A DNA stretch of 64,000 nt from Sphingomonas oligoaromativorans (GTDB taxonomy: Bacteria > Pseudomonadota > Alphaproteobacteria > Sphingomonadales > Sphingomonadaceae): the NCBI RefSeq assembly GCF_011762195.1, contig NZ_JAASQK010000011.1, forward strand, positions 1 to 64,000, written 5' to 3'. This document shows positions 7,917 through 17,973 of the stretch, piece after piece. The notes beneath the pieces were generated by a model that searched no databases, was not told where the DNA came from, and worked only from the letters and a program-made list of their open reading frames with translations. A program made the translations under genes and the position numbers. Numbering within the stretch: the first letter of the stretch is position 1; every line of letters starts with the position of its first letter.

Positions 7917-9124
7917 GCCAGCACCGATTGGGCGCGGGTCGGCAGGCAGGCCGGGCCGACCGGCTCGAACGCCTTGTAGGTGAGGATGAATTCCCGATGG
8001 CCAAGCTCTTCGGACACGCTGCGTTCTCCTGAAGCCACCGCGATCACGCGGTCGTAGATTTCGTCGCCCACCTGCGCCAGCGTCGCCTGCCCTTCGAGGA
8101 TGCGGCCGGCATTGACGTCCATGTCGGCGGCGAGGCGGCGGCCCGTCTCGGGGTTGGCGCAGATCTTGATGACCGGCGAGATCGCCGAGCCCACCACCGA
8201 GCCGCGCCCCGTGGTGAACAGGGTGACATGCGCGCCGCACGCGATCAGCTCGACGATCTCGGCATTGTCCGAGATGTTGGGGAAGCCGAAGCGCGGCTCG
8301 CCGTCGGGCACGACGTCGAGCAGATAGAGGCCGCCGGTCGGCGCGAGATCGCCCGGCTTGATGATGCCGCTAATCGGCGAGGAGCCCGATTTGGAATAGG
8401 CCCCCATCGACTTTTCTTCCTGCGTCGTGAGCCCGCCCTCGGCGTTGCCCGGCGCGAAGCTGCCGAAGCCCATCGTCGTGTAGTAACGCTCGGCCTTTTC
8501 CACGCAGGCCTCGATCTCGCGGCCGAGTTCGGGCGTGATCGCGCGGGTCGCCATGATCGTCTCGCAGCCGACCAGCTCGCCCGTCTCCTCGAAGATGCAG
8601 GTCGCGCCATCCGCCACGAAGCGATCGAAGGCGCGGCCGACGGCGGGGTTAGCGGTGATGCCGCTCGTCCCGTCCGAGCCGCCGCAGATCGTGGCGACGA
8701 CCAGTTCCTCGACGGCCATCGGCACGCGCGGCGTCTTCGCCGCTCCGGCACGGACGCGCTCGACCGCTTCGAGGCCGGCCTTGGTGGTCGCCGCCGTGCC
8801 GCCGACCTCCTGGATCACCAGCAGCTCGACCGGACGGCCGCTCGCCTCGACCACGGCGCGCAGGCGCTCGCGGTTGAAGCTCTCGCAGCCCAGCGACACC
8901 AGCACCACGCCCCCGACATTCGGATGGGTGGCGATCGCCTCCATCACCTTGGCGGCATAGGCGTTCGGATAACAGCCGGGGAAGCCGACCAGATGCACGT
9001 CGGGATCGTCCGCCTTGTCGACGATGCGGCGCGCGACATGGTGCGCGCACTCGACGAGATAGGCGACGATCGTGACGTTGCGGATGCCCTTGCGGCCATC
9101 GCTGCGCAGATACCCCTCGATCAC
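7913..9124 (-). CDS. UxaA-family sugar-acid dehydratase, large subunit
   Basis: A 403-residue protein of the altronate/galactarate dehydratase (UxaA/GarD) C-terminal family, which dehydrates sugar acids to 2-keto-3-deoxy acids. Characteristic stretches are GYLRSDGRKGIRN at the start, the Cys-bearing GFPGCYPN and LVSLGCESFNRERL, ICGGSDGTSGITANPAVG, FEETGELVGCETIMATRA, and GGLYLLDVVPDGEPRFGFP. The start is the GTG at 9124, which overlaps the stop of the SAF-domain gene as GTGA. In this operon it is probably the L-fuconate dehydratase, replacing the enolase-superfamily enzyme; that substrate is inferred from context. Confidence 0.8.
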   Translation of the reverse strand: MIEGYLRSDGRKGIRNVTIVAYLVECAHHVARRIVDKADDPDVHLVGFPGCYPNAYAAKVMEAIATHPNVGGVVLVSLGCESFNRERLRAVVEASGRPVELLVIQEVGGTAATTKAGLEAVERVRAGAAKTPRVPMAVEELVVATICGGSDGTSGITANPAVGRAFDRFVADGATCIFEETGELVGCETIMATRAITPELGREIEACVEKAERYYTTMGFGSFAPGNAEGGLTTQEEKSMGAYSKSGSSPISGIIKPGDLAPTGGLYLLDVVPDGEPRFGFPNISDNAEIVELIACGAHVTLFTTGRGSVVGSAISPVIKICANPETGRRLAADMDVNAGRILEGQATLAQVGDEIYDRVIAVASGERSVSEELGHREFILTYKAFEPVGPACLPTRAQSVLA

Positions 9125-9417
9125 GCCGCGCCCCCGACCACCGCGCGGGTGTGGCTGGCGATATAGTCGCTCTTCATATTGTGCATGTGGACCCACTCCC
9201 CGGGCTCGGCGGGCGCGATCATGGACCCGATCGGCGCGCCATATTTGATGACCTTGTCGCCGGCCGCGAGCGCGTGGCGCGCCACCTTGTGGCCGACGGT
9301 GATCCCCTCGCGCGCGGGCACGGTGCCGCCGGCGACGGTGAGCATGTCGCCCACCTCGACGGGCGCGACGACGACGAGGACATTGTCGTCCTCATGAAGC
9401 AGGATGAGCTGGGTCAT
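9121..9417 (-). CDS. SAF-domain small subunit of UxaA-type dehydratase
   Basis: A 98-residue protein equivalent to the N-terminal SAF domain of altronate/galactarate dehydratases, which here is a separate polypeptide. Seen are LHEDDNVLVVVAPVEVGD, GITVGHKVARHALAAGD, KVIKYGAPIG and the terminal HMHNMKSDY, all typical of this domain. It is followed at once (GTGA overlap) by the large subunit and preceded by the aldo/keto reductase (ATGA overlap), so the three are translationally chained. It should act only together with the 7913-9124 product. Confidence 0.85.
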   Translation of the reverse strand: MTQLILLHEDDNVLVVVAPVEVGDMLTVAGGTVPAREGITVGHKVARHALAAGDKVIKYGAPIGSMIAPAEPGEWVHMHNMKSDYIASHTRAVVGGAA

Positions 9418-10379
9418 AGGGCAGGGTCCACGGAAAGGCCGTCGATCGCCGCCCACATCGCCTCGGGCACGGGCACCGCGAGGCGGGCGACGGTGTCGGC
9501 CACCTCGGCGGCGTTCGCCATGCCGGGGATCACGCTGGCGACCGCCGGGTGGCGGAGCGGGAAATGGAGCGCCGCGACCGGCAGCGAGACGCCGAAGCGC
9601 TGCGCCTCGGCCTCGATCGCGCGGGCCTTCGCCACCATCGCGGGCGGCGGCGCGGCATAGTCGTAATGGAGGTTCGTCGCCTCGGCGAGCGGACGGGCGA
9701 GGATGCCGCTGTTATACGGCCCGCCGACGATCACGCGCACGCCCTTCGCCTCGCAGAGCGGAAGCAGCGTCTCGGCGGCGCTGCGGTCGAGCAGCGTGTG
9801 GCGGCCGGCGAGCAGGATCATATCCAGCTCGACCCGCTCCAGCAGATCGAGGCAGATCGCCACCTCGTTGACGCCGATGCCGATCGCATCGATCGCGCCC
9901 TCGTCGCGCAGCCGGCGCATCGCGCGATATCCGCCGTCGAGGAACCGGGCGAGCATCGCCTCATGGGCATCGCCATGAGTAAGCCGGCCGATGTCGTGGG
10001 CGAAGAGGATCTCCACCCGGTCGCGACGGAGGCGGCGCAGGCTCTCCTCATGGCTGCGCAGGATGGCGTCGTGCGAATAGTCGAACACCGGCTCGAACGG
10101 GCGTGCATCGACGAAGCCGTGGCGCTCGCCGGTCGCCCCGGTCGGCACGAGCAGGCGGCCGACCTTGGTGGAGACGATGACGTCCCCGCGCCCCTCGATC
10201 ACCGCGCCCAGCCGCTCCTCGGCGAGGCCGAAGCCATAATGCGGCGCGGTGTCGAAATAGCGGATGCCGGCATCGAGCGCGGCCTGCACGGCGGCGTGCG
10301 CCTCGGCATCGGGCATCGCCCGATAGAGGTTGCCGATCGCGGCCGTGCCCATGCCGAGCGTGGGGAGGTCGAAAGTCAT
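9414..10379 (-). CDS. Aldo/keto reductase, probable L-fucose (D-threo-aldose) 1-dehydrogenase
   Basis: A 321-residue aldo/keto reductase. The catalytic tetrad is visible as D43 (YFDTA), Y48 (APHYGFG), K72 (VSTKVG) and H128 (LFAHDIG). This subfamily includes D-threo-aldose 1-dehydrogenase / L-fucose dehydrogenase, which oxidises L-fucose to the lactone, fitting the adjoining permease and sugar-acid enzymes. A lactonase gene would be expected but is not in the window. Start ATG 10379 overlaps the permease stop (ATGA); a much longer open frame upstream is only a shadow of the permease gene. Confidence 0.85.
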   Translation of the reverse strand: MTFDLPTLGMGTAAIGNLYRAMPDAEAHAAVQAALDAGIRYFDTAPHYGFGLAEERLGAVIEGRGDVIVSTKVGRLLVPTGATGERHGFVDARPFEPVFDYSHDAILRSHEESLRRLRRDRVEILFAHDIGRLTHGDAHEAMLARFLDGGYRAMRRLRDEGAIDAIGIGVNEVAICLDLLERVELDMILLAGRHTLLDRSAAETLLPLCEAKGVRVIVGGPYNSGILARPLAEATNLHYDYAAPPPAMVAKARAIEAEAQRFGVSLPVAALHFPLRHPAVASVIPGMANAAEVADTVARLAVPVPEAMWAAIDGLSVDPAL

Positions 10380-11608
10380 GCCGTCGCCTCCGTCCGATCG
10401 GAAAGATGCAGGCGGGCGAACAGCGCCACCACCGCGAAGCAGAAGGCCGGCACCAGCATCGCGGCGCGGATCGTGCCGGTCAGGTCCGACAGCAGCCCCA
10501 TCAGCGCGGTCAGCGCCGCGCCGCCGATGATGGCCATCACGATCAGCGAGGCACCCGGCTTGGTGAGCGGCCCGAGGCCGCGCAGCGAGAGGACGAAGAT
10601 CGTCGGATACATGATCGACATGAAGGCGCTCGACGCGACCAGCGCCACGACGCCGATCCACCCGCCGACCGTCACCGCGACGAGGCACAGCGTCGCGTCG
10701 ATCAGCCCGAACGCCAGCATCAGCCGCGCGCCCGACACCCGCGCCATCAGCGCCGAACCAACGAAGCGCCCCGCCATGAACAGGCCCAGCGAGGCCGTGA
10801 GCAGCCAGGCCGCCTCCTTCGTGCCGAGCGAGGGCAGCGCGACGGCGGTGTAGCGGATGAGGAAGCTCCACACGCCGACCTGCGCGCCGACATAGAAGAA
10901 TTGCGCCACGACGCCGGACAGATAGCGCGGCCGCCGGAACAGCGCGCGGAAGGCGCCGGGGGTGCTTTCGTCCGCTTCCTGCCCGCGCGTCGCGACCGCC
11001 GGGAAGCGTGTCGCCACGATCAGCGCCGCCCAGCCCAGCACCACGGCCGCGATGATGAGATAAGGCAGCCGCACCGCCGCCGCACCGGCCGCCTGATCGC
11101 GCACGCTGTCCGACAGGATCAGATGCGCGCCCAGCGCCACGCCGGTGATCGAGCCCAGCGGATTGAACGCCTGCGCCAGATTGAGCCGCCGCTCGGCGCT
11201 CTCGGCCGGGCCGAGCGCCGCCACCATCGGGTTGGCCGCCGTCTCGAGGAAGGCGAGGCCGCTCGCGATCACGAACAGCGCGAAGAGGAAGAAGCCGTAG
11301 CTCAGCGTCGCCGACGCCGGCCAGAACAGCAGCGCGCCCGCCCCGAACAGCAGCAGGCCCAGCACCACCGCATTCTTGTAGCCGAAGCGCCGCATCACCA
11401 GCGACGCGGGAATCGCGAAGCAGAAATAGCCCAGATAGAAGGCCGACTGGACCAGACCCGATTGCAGATCGCCCAGCGTGAACAGCGCGCGGAAATGCGC
11501 GATCAGCACGTCGTTGAGATTGTTGGCGACGCCCCACAGGAAGAACAGCCCGACGGTCAGGACCATCGCCGCTCGCCCCGCACCGGCGCGCGCTCCATAT
11601 TCAGTCAT
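10376..11608 (-). CDS. fucP: FucP-like L-fucose:H+ symporter (MFS)
   Basis: A 410-residue, 12-helix major facilitator of the FucP branch. Family markers are FFLWGVANNLNDVLIAHF in helix 1, SGLVQSAFYLGYF in helix 2, FLETAANPMVAALGP and LNLAQAFNPLGS before helix 5. It imports L-fucose or a related deoxyhexose through the inner membrane. It is the first gene of a seven-gene minus-strand operon; a T-tailed terminator separates it from the TonB-dependent receptor upstream, so it probably has its own promoter in 11609-11674. The substrate is inferred from family and neighbours. Confidence 0.85.
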   Translation of the reverse strand: MTEYGARAGAGRAAMVLTVGLFFLWGVANNLNDVLIAHFRALFTLGDLQSGLVQSAFYLGYFCFAIPASLVMRRFGYKNAVVLGLLLFGAGALLFWPASATLSYGFFLFALFVIASGLAFLETAANPMVAALGPAESAERRLNLAQAFNPLGSITGVALGAHLILSDSVRDQAAGAAAVRLPYLIIAAVVLGWAALIVATRFPAVATRGQEADESTPGAFRALFRRPRYLSGVVAQFFYVGAQVGVWSFLIRYTAVALPSLGTKEAAWLLTASLGLFMAGRFVGSALMARVSGARLMLAFGLIDATLCLVAVTVGGWIGVVALVASSAFMSIMYPTIFVLSLRGLGPLTKPGASLIVMAIIGGAALTALMGLLSDLTGTIRAAMLVPAFCFAVVALFARLHLSDRTEATA

Positions 11609-11674
11609 CGATCCCCTCCCCGCTCCGGCCGGCACTGTGCCCGCCACAGCCTTCCATCGCACGACAGAAAAATT

Positions 11675-11700
11675 CGGCCGGAACCCGAAGGCTCCGGCCG
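11675..11700 (-). terminator. Rho-independent terminator of the TonB-dependent receptor gene
   Basis: Perfect 8-base arms CGGCCGGA / TCCGGCCG with a 10-base loop. Read on the minus strand the stem is followed by AATTTTTCT. It lies 36 bases beyond the receptor stop codon and upstream of the permease gene, separating the two transcripts. Confidence 0.75.
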
Positions 11701-11736
11701 CAGTCGAGGGGGAAGGTTAATCCGATCACACCGTCC

Positions 11737-14580
11737 TCAGAAGGTGATCCGGGCGACGCCGCTGAGCTGGCGATCGTTGATGATCGAGTCACGCGGACGG
11801 GTCTCGATGCCGTAATAGGTCGAGGTTCTCGTGCTGGTGAGGTTCACGCCCTGCAACGTCAGCGAGAAATGCGGGGTCACGTCATAGGTGATCGACGCAT
11901 CGAGCTGACCAAAGGCCTTCTCGAACACCGGCAGGTTGCCCGAGCCGTTGCCGGACGTGGTCAGCAGGAACTTGCTGCGCCAGTTATAGGCGACGCGCGC
12001 CGAAATCTTGCCGCGCTCGTAGATGCCGACCAAGTTGTAGTTGTACTTGGACAGGCCCTCCACCGACACGTTGTGGACCGGCCCTTCGGTCGCCGGGCTC
12101 GGCGCCTTCGAGTCGACATAGGTGAAGTTGGCCTGCATCCCGAGGCCCTTCAGCGCGCCCGGCAGGAAATCGAAGAACTGCTGATAGGCAACCTCGACGC
12201 CCTTCACCTTGGCATCGGCGACGTTGTCGTAGGACGTCACGTTGTAGGTCGCGGTTACGCCGTCGGTGAAGGTGACGTCGCGATTCGAGATGCCGGTCTG
12301 GATGTAGTTCTTGATATCCTTGTAGAAAGCCGCGGCGGTCAGCGAGCCGGTGTGCGAGAAGTACCATTCCGCCGAAACGTCCAGGTTGTTCGACTTCATC
12401 GGCTTCAGGAACGGATTGCCGCCGGTCGTATCATGCTCCTGATTGATCTGCGCGCTGCCCGGCTCGGTGATCGTCAGCGCCGGGTTGAGCTGCGTGAGCG
12501 TCGGACGCGAGACGTTCTTCGACGCCGCGAAGCGGAGCTGCAGATTGTCGGTCAGGTGCGCGCGCAGGTTCAGGCTCGGCAGCCAGTTGCTGTAGCTCTT
12601 CGAGAAATCGACCAGGGTCGACGTCGTGTTGCCGGTGCTCTGCTGCCCGTCCGGCTGAGTGACGAGATCGGTCTGCTGGTAATAGCCCATGCTGGACTCC
12701 TGCGTCCGCACGAAGCGAACGCCGATATTACCGTCGATCGGGATCGGGAGCTGGTCCGCCTTGAAATAGGCCGAGATATAGCCGGCATAGGTCTTCTGGG
12801 ACTGGGCGCTGGTTCCGCTCGGCAGATAGGTCGCCGGCGACGAGATGCCGAGCGTGGAAAGCGTATCGGCATAATTGAGCGTCGTGCCGCGCGAGAAGAA
12901 CAGGGCGCTGCCCGGCACGTCCGCATCGCCACGGAAGAAGTCGCTGAGGCTGACGTCCTCGAGATCGGTCGGCACGGTGGAGAGCTGGGTATAGCGATAA
13001 CCCGTATCGCTCGTGGAGCTGGTGCGATCGGAGTAACGGAAGCCCAGCTTGACCGATTGCAGGAGGCCGCCGACCCGGTACTCGGCGTCGATCCGGCCGG
13101 ACTTGTCCTTGGCCCGCGAGTGATTCAGGTCGTCGAGATAGAAAGCGGCATTATAGCTCGAACGATTGTTCGTGCCCTCCGGCGTGGTGATCGAGAAGGC
13201 CGGAACCGAGCCCGTGATGTCCTGCACCAGCGTGCCGTCGCCCGAACCGTTCAGGCCGATGATCGAACGCGTGTCGTGGGTCGTCGAATCGACATACTGG
13301 CCATCGGCCGTGATCGTCAGGCGATCCGTGGGCTTCCACTTCGCATTCAGCGAATAGTCGGTGGTGACGGAATGCCGGGTCTCGAGGCTGGTGTTCGCGG
13401 CAAGCGCGATATTCTGGTAGGTGCCGCTCTGGACATCGCCGTTCGGCGCGAAGGTGAAGGCCGCACCCGGCGTCGGCGACATCTGGGCGCCGAAAGGCTC
13501 GGCGAAATAGCTGTAGTCGTCGAACCGGAACTTGTAATCGCTGCGGAACACCTCGCCGGTGAACTCCAGCGTGCTGCTGGGCCGCCACTGAACCGACGTA
13601 TCCAGGCCGAAGCGGCGACGATTGCCGTAGACTTCGCCGATGCCGGTGCCGTGCGCCAGCGTCGTCGTCTGGTCAAGACGGCCGAGCGTCTTCGCCGCGT
13701 CATAGTCGGCCTGATTGGTCGGCGTGCCGTCCGCCTTCAGGCTGGTGTCGAGCGTGTTGAACGGCTCGGTCGAGATCGTGTCCTGACGGAAGGCGGTCTT
13801 CTGATAGGAGGCGCTGACGAGGACGCCGATCTCGCCGATGCCCGTATCCCAGCGATCGCTCACCAGCAACGAGCCCGACGGACGGCTTTCCTTGACCAGA
13901 TCATAATAGGTGTTGCTGGCCGCGGCCGCGATCTTGAAGCCGTCGAAATCGAACGGTTTGCGGGTGCGCAGGTTGATCGTGCCGCCGAGCTGATCCTCGA
14001 TCAGATCCGACGACGGATTCTTGTACACGTCGATGCCGGCGAGCAGTTCCGAGGGCACGTCCTGGAGGCTCAGGGTTCCGGGAGGGCTCTTGGCATCGTC
14101 GCCCGGCGCGCCGGCCGTGAAGATGTCGCGCCCGTTGAGCTCGGTGCGGACCTGGGTGAGGCCACGGATCTGGACCGCGCTGCCCTCGCCATAGGTCCGC
14201 TGGATCTGGATACCGGAGATGCGCTGGAGCGCTTCGGCGATGTTGCGATCCGGCAGCTTGCCGATGTCCTCGGCGACGATCGAGTCGACGATCTGCGGCG
14301 AGTTACGCTTGATCGATTCGGCCGAACGAAGGCTGGCGCGCACGCCGGTGACGACGATGGCGCCATCGCCCGGAGCACCTCCCTCGACGGACGACTGGCC
14401 CTGATCGGCGGCGGCCGGAGCGGCAGTGGCGGCGGCGTTGGCGGCGACCTGCGTCGGAGCGGCGGCATCCTGCGCAAAGGCAACGCCCGGTGCAGCAACC
14501 GCCAGCACGGCGAAGGACGAGCCGGCCAGCAAGGCGCGCACGGCGCGGGCGGACTCATGCTGCATGGGACGGAACTTCAT
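11737..14580 (-). CDS. TonB-dependent outer-membrane receptor, probably for a fucose-containing glycan
   Basis: A 947-residue TonB-dependent receptor. A signal peptide ends near AVAAPGVAFAQ (residue 37), followed by an Ala-rich linker, a TonB-box-like DGAIVVTGVRASL at about 72-84, and the plug domain (SIVAEDIGKLPDRNIAEALQ, then GSAVQIRGL). The large barrel ends in the terminal aromatic signature VARITF. The plug type is common in sphingomonad and xanthomonad carbohydrate receptors. It should bring oligosaccharides across the outer membrane for the FucP operon downstream. Two candidate operators lie in the 315-base region upstream. Confidence 0.85.
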   Translation of the reverse strand: MKFRPMQHESARAVRALLAGSSFAVLAVAAPGVAFAQDAAAPTQVAANAAATAAPAAADQGQSSVEGGAPGDGAIVVTGVRASLRSAESIKRNSPQIVDSIVAEDIGKLPDRNIAEALQRISGIQIQRTYGEGSAVQIRGLTQVRTELNGRDIFTAGAPGDDAKSPPGTLSLQDVPSELLAGIDVYKNPSSDLIEDQLGGTINLRTRKPFDFDGFKIAAAASNTYYDLVKESRPSGSLLVSDRWDTGIGEIGVLVSASYQKTAFRQDTISTEPFNTLDTSLKADGTPTNQADYDAAKTLGRLDQTTTLAHGTGIGEVYGNRRRFGLDTSVQWRPSSTLEFTGEVFRSDYKFRFDDYSYFAEPFGAQMSPTPGAAFTFAPNGDVQSGTYQNIALAANTSLETRHSVTTDYSLNAKWKPTDRLTITADGQYVDSTTHDTRSIIGLNGSGDGTLVQDITGSVPAFSITTPEGTNNRSSYNAAFYLDDLNHSRAKDKSGRIDAEYRVGGLLQSVKLGFRYSDRTSSTSDTGYRYTQLSTVPTDLEDVSLSDFFRGDADVPGSALFFSRGTTLNYADTLSTLGISSPATYLPSGTSAQSQKTYAGYISAYFKADQLPIPIDGNIGVRFVRTQESSMGYYQQTDLVTQPDGQQSTGNTTSTLVDFSKSYSNWLPSLNLRAHLTDNLQLRFAASKNVSRPTLTQLNPALTITEPGSAQINQEHDTTGGNPFLKPMKSNNLDVSAEWYFSHTGSLTAAAFYKDIKNYIQTGISNRDVTFTDGVTATYNVTSYDNVADAKVKGVEVAYQQFFDFLPGALKGLGMQANFTYVDSKAPSPATEGPVHNVSVEGLSKYNYNLVGIYERGKISARVAYNWRSKFLLTTSGNGSGNLPVFEKAFGQLDASITYDVTPHFSLTLQGVNLTSTRTSTYYGIETRPRDSIINDRQLSGVARITF

Positions 14581-14626
14581 GATTCAAACCCCTCCTTACG
14601 GGGCCACCACGCTCTGGGCGCGGGCC

Positions 14627-14638
14627 GTTAGCGCTAAC
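14627..14638. promoter_or_regulatory. LacI-type palindromic operator candidate (GTTAGCGCTAAC)
   Basis: A perfect 12-base palindrome 47 bases upstream of the receptor start codon. A central GCGC flanked by TTA/TAA resembles LacI/GntR-superfamily sugar-repressor operators. No LacI-type gene is in the window, so the regulator would be encoded elsewhere. Confidence 0.5.
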
Positions 14639-14783
14639 AATCGAATGCGCGAGGAAGCCCTCGCAGTGAAAGTTAGGAGGCGGGATGTGCGGGCCTGGCC
14701 CGTCGCATGTCCTCCCCAACGGCCTCTCCTCGCAGTCGTTCTGCCGGGGCCTTGGCCTCCCGGTAGCAGCAGTTTTCTCGATA

Positions 14784-14805
14784 TGAAATATAAAATCGTA
14801 TTTCA
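14784..14805. promoter_or_regulatory. Inverted repeat, candidate IclR operator
   Basis: Perfect 7-base arms TGAAATA / TATTTCA around an 8-base AT-rich spacer, about 90 bases upstream of the IclR start. IclR-family sites are often TGGAAA-type inverted repeats. Autoregulation plus control of the receptor is inferred. Confidence 0.5.
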
Positions 14806-14895
14806 GATGTGATTTCATTGCGGGATGCGCCGCCGCCGCCTACAAGAATTGCGTGGAAATCCGCCGGCCGTGCGGGACACAGAAAGGGAGGCGGA

Positions 14896-15663
14896 GTGGC
14901 CACGGTAAAGGGGAAGTATCGCGCGCCAGCATTGCAAAAAGGCCTTGAAATCCTTGAATTTCTGGCCGCCACGACGGTCGCCATGCCGATGTCGGACATC
15001 TCGGCCGCACTGGGGCGATCGGTCAGCGAGATTTTCCGTATGCTGCAAGTGCTCGAAGAGCATGGCTACATCGCGCGCAGCGGCGAGGGCTATCGGCTCA
15101 CCAACCGCCTTTTCGCGCTCGGGATGCAGCAGCCGCCGGTTCGGGAACTGCTGACGTGCGCGCTACCCGAAATGCATGATTTCGCCGCGGCGACGGGGCA
15201 GAGCTGCCATCTCGCGATCGTCTCCGGCGCGGAGATGGTGGTGGTCGCGAACGTCGAGGCGCCGGGTCTGCTCGGGTTCGCGGTGCGGATGGGCTATCGC
15301 CGCCCGCTGACGCTGTCGGCCTCGGGGCATGTGCTGCTGGCCTTCCAGCCCGAGGCCGCCCGCGCCGCCATGCTGCGCGATATCGCGGCGGCTGGAATCG
15401 AATCGGCTGATCTGCCCGCCCGGCTCTCCAGGGTCGAGGCGGCGGGTCATGTCGCCATGGCGAGCCCGATGCTCACGGCCATCACCGATCTGTCGGCGCC
15501 GGTGCTGCTGCACGGCGCGGCGCAGGCGGCGCTGACCGTGCCCTTCGTCGACGGCGCGGGCGCGCAGGTCGATCGGGCGGGCACCACGGCGGCGCTGATC
15601 GCGGCGGCGGAACGGATCTCGCAGGCGCTCGAGCTGGGCGGCCCGGCCGATCGGACCGCCTGA
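14896..15663 (+). CDS. IclR-family transcriptional regulator
   Basis: A 255-residue regulator. The N-terminal winged helix-turn-helix spans about residues 8-65 (APALQKGLEILEFLA, MSDISAALGRSVSEIFRMLQVLEEHGYI) and leads into an effector domain with SCHLAIVSGAEMVVVANVEAPG, the dimer/effector signature RRPLTLSASGHVLLAF, and a C-terminal AALTVPF segment. The start is taken as GTG 14896, because AAAGGGAGGCG lies just before it; the ATG at 14809 would add a Pro-rich leader. It is divergent from the TonB receptor and probably controls it and the sugar operon in response to a pathway intermediate. Confidence 0.85.
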   Translation: MATVKGKYRAPALQKGLEILEFLAATTVAMPMSDISAALGRSVSEIFRMLQVLEEHGYIARSGEGYRLTNRLFALGMQQPPVRELLTCALPEMHDFAAATGQSCHLAIVSGAEMVVVANVEAPGLLGFAVRMGYRRPLTLSASGHVLLAFQPEAARAAMLRDIAAAGIESADLPARLSRVEAAGHVAMASPMLTAITDLSAPVLLHGAAQAALTVPFVDGAGAQVDRAGTTAALIAAAERISQALELGGPADRTA

Positions 15664-15666
15664 TCG

Positions 15667-16862
15667 TCAGGCGCGGGCGGCGCTCCTCCACCAGCGCCGC
15701 CCGCCACCGGATTTCAGCACGGCGCGGCGGAACAGCCCGGCCGCGGCGCGCAGCGCCAGCACCAGCCACACGATCTGCCAGCCCAGCGCCAGCAGATGCG
15801 GCCAGAGCGCCGGCCGCTCCGCCGCGCGCGCCAGCATCGCCAGCGGAGAACTCCACGGGAAGATCGCCGCCGCCTTCGCCACCCAGCCCTCGGGATGCGC
15901 GACCCCGGCCGAGGCGAAGCCGAAGAGCAGGAGCTGGATCATCGTCGCCGGCATCGCCAGCACCTGGATCTCGCGCGGCGAGCCCGCCTGCGAACCCAGC
16001 CCGAGGAAGACGGCGCCGAGCAGCAGATAGCTCGCCACGAAATAGAGCAGCGCCAGCGCCACGAACGCCGGCCAGCCGACCGCCGGCACGGCCGCGTGGG
16101 CGAACAGCGTGGGGAAGAGCGTCAGCACCACGCCCACCCCCATCACCCCCCACACCGCCACGCCGGTGAGCGAGATCGCGAGCATCCCCGCCAGCTTGCC
16201 GAGGAAGATGGCGTCCACCGGCACCGCCGCCGCCAGCACCTCGATCACCTTGTTCGACTTCTCCTCGATGAAGGTGGAGAGCGACATGCCGGCCAGCAGC
16301 ACGATCAGGAAGAACAGCGCCGTCTGCCCGGCGCGCGCCAGCGCGACCCGGTCATGCGTCTCGTCGGCGGGCGAAGCGGCGACGCGACGTTCGGGCAAGG
16401 CCACCGGCGGCGGCGCAGACCGGCCGAGCGCCGCCGTGGCCCGCGCGGTATCAAGCAGCAGCGACAGATCGTCGACGGTCGACCCCGGCGCGCGGCCCGA
16501 CAGGGTGATATGCGGGTCCGCGAGCGAGCCGGTGAGCACCGCGGCATAGGAGACCTGCCCTTGCAGGAGGCGCGGAGCATCCCCGCCCGATGCCGCCACG
16601 AGATCGGGCAAGGCATCGTCGCCGAGCCGGCTCGCGAGCTTCGCGCGCGCGGCCAGCAGCGCGCCCGTCGATGCCGGATCGGTGGCGACGGCCACGACGG
16701 GGCGTGGCGGCGGCCCCTCCGAATTGCTGCCGATGGCGCCGAAGACGATGCCGAACAGGATCGGGAAGAGCGGCCCCAGCAGGAACAGCAGGAAGATGCG
16801 CGAGAAAACCGTCGCGGTATAATCGCGCCGCGCGATCACCCAGGCGGAGGCGATCAGCCGCC

Positions 16863-16866
<4 letters not shown>
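15667..16866 (-). CDS. ABC-2 type transporter permease (NatB-like)
   Basis: A 399-residue membrane protein. It has one N-terminal transmembrane helix (FSRIFLLFLLGPLFPILFGI), a large extracytoplasmic loop (about residues 45-180), then five or six helices in the second half, including TALFFLIVLLAGMSLSTFIEEKSNKVIEVLAA, the ABC-2 signature region. It pairs with the ATPase encoded just upstream, with which it shares an ATGA overlap. NatB-like permeases export Na+ or drugs, but the substrate cannot be told here. The adjacent IclR gene is convergent, ending 3 bases away. Confidence 0.8.
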
Positions 16867-17792
<926 letters not shown>

Positions 17793-17973
17793 GCCCGTGT
17801 CCCGTTCCCGATCGGCGGCACCATCGATGGCAAAAGCCAACAAGCTGTTACGGTTCCAGACATTCTTCCGCCCCTTCTCGCCACGATGCCAGCCGCCCTG
17901 CTCCAAGGAAAGAGGCTGTTCCCACCCCTCCGCCACGCATAATGCGGTCTGGAGAAGGACGGAGGGCATGGAC

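Larger units (their letters stand above)
14581..14895. promoter_or_regulatory. Divergent control region between TonB receptor and IclR regulator
   Basis: No gene is seen in these 315 bases. The region drives the receptor leftward and the IclR-type regulator rightward and is AT-rich around 14770-14820. It holds two separate symmetric elements, listed on their own at 14627-14638 and 14784-14805. Confidence 0.6.

Noticed and set aside
11869-14631. A 920-residue plus-strand frame opposite the TonB receptor
   Set aside because: It is an antisense shadow produced by GC-rich codons; the minus-strand receptor has signal peptide, plug and terminal aromatic residue.
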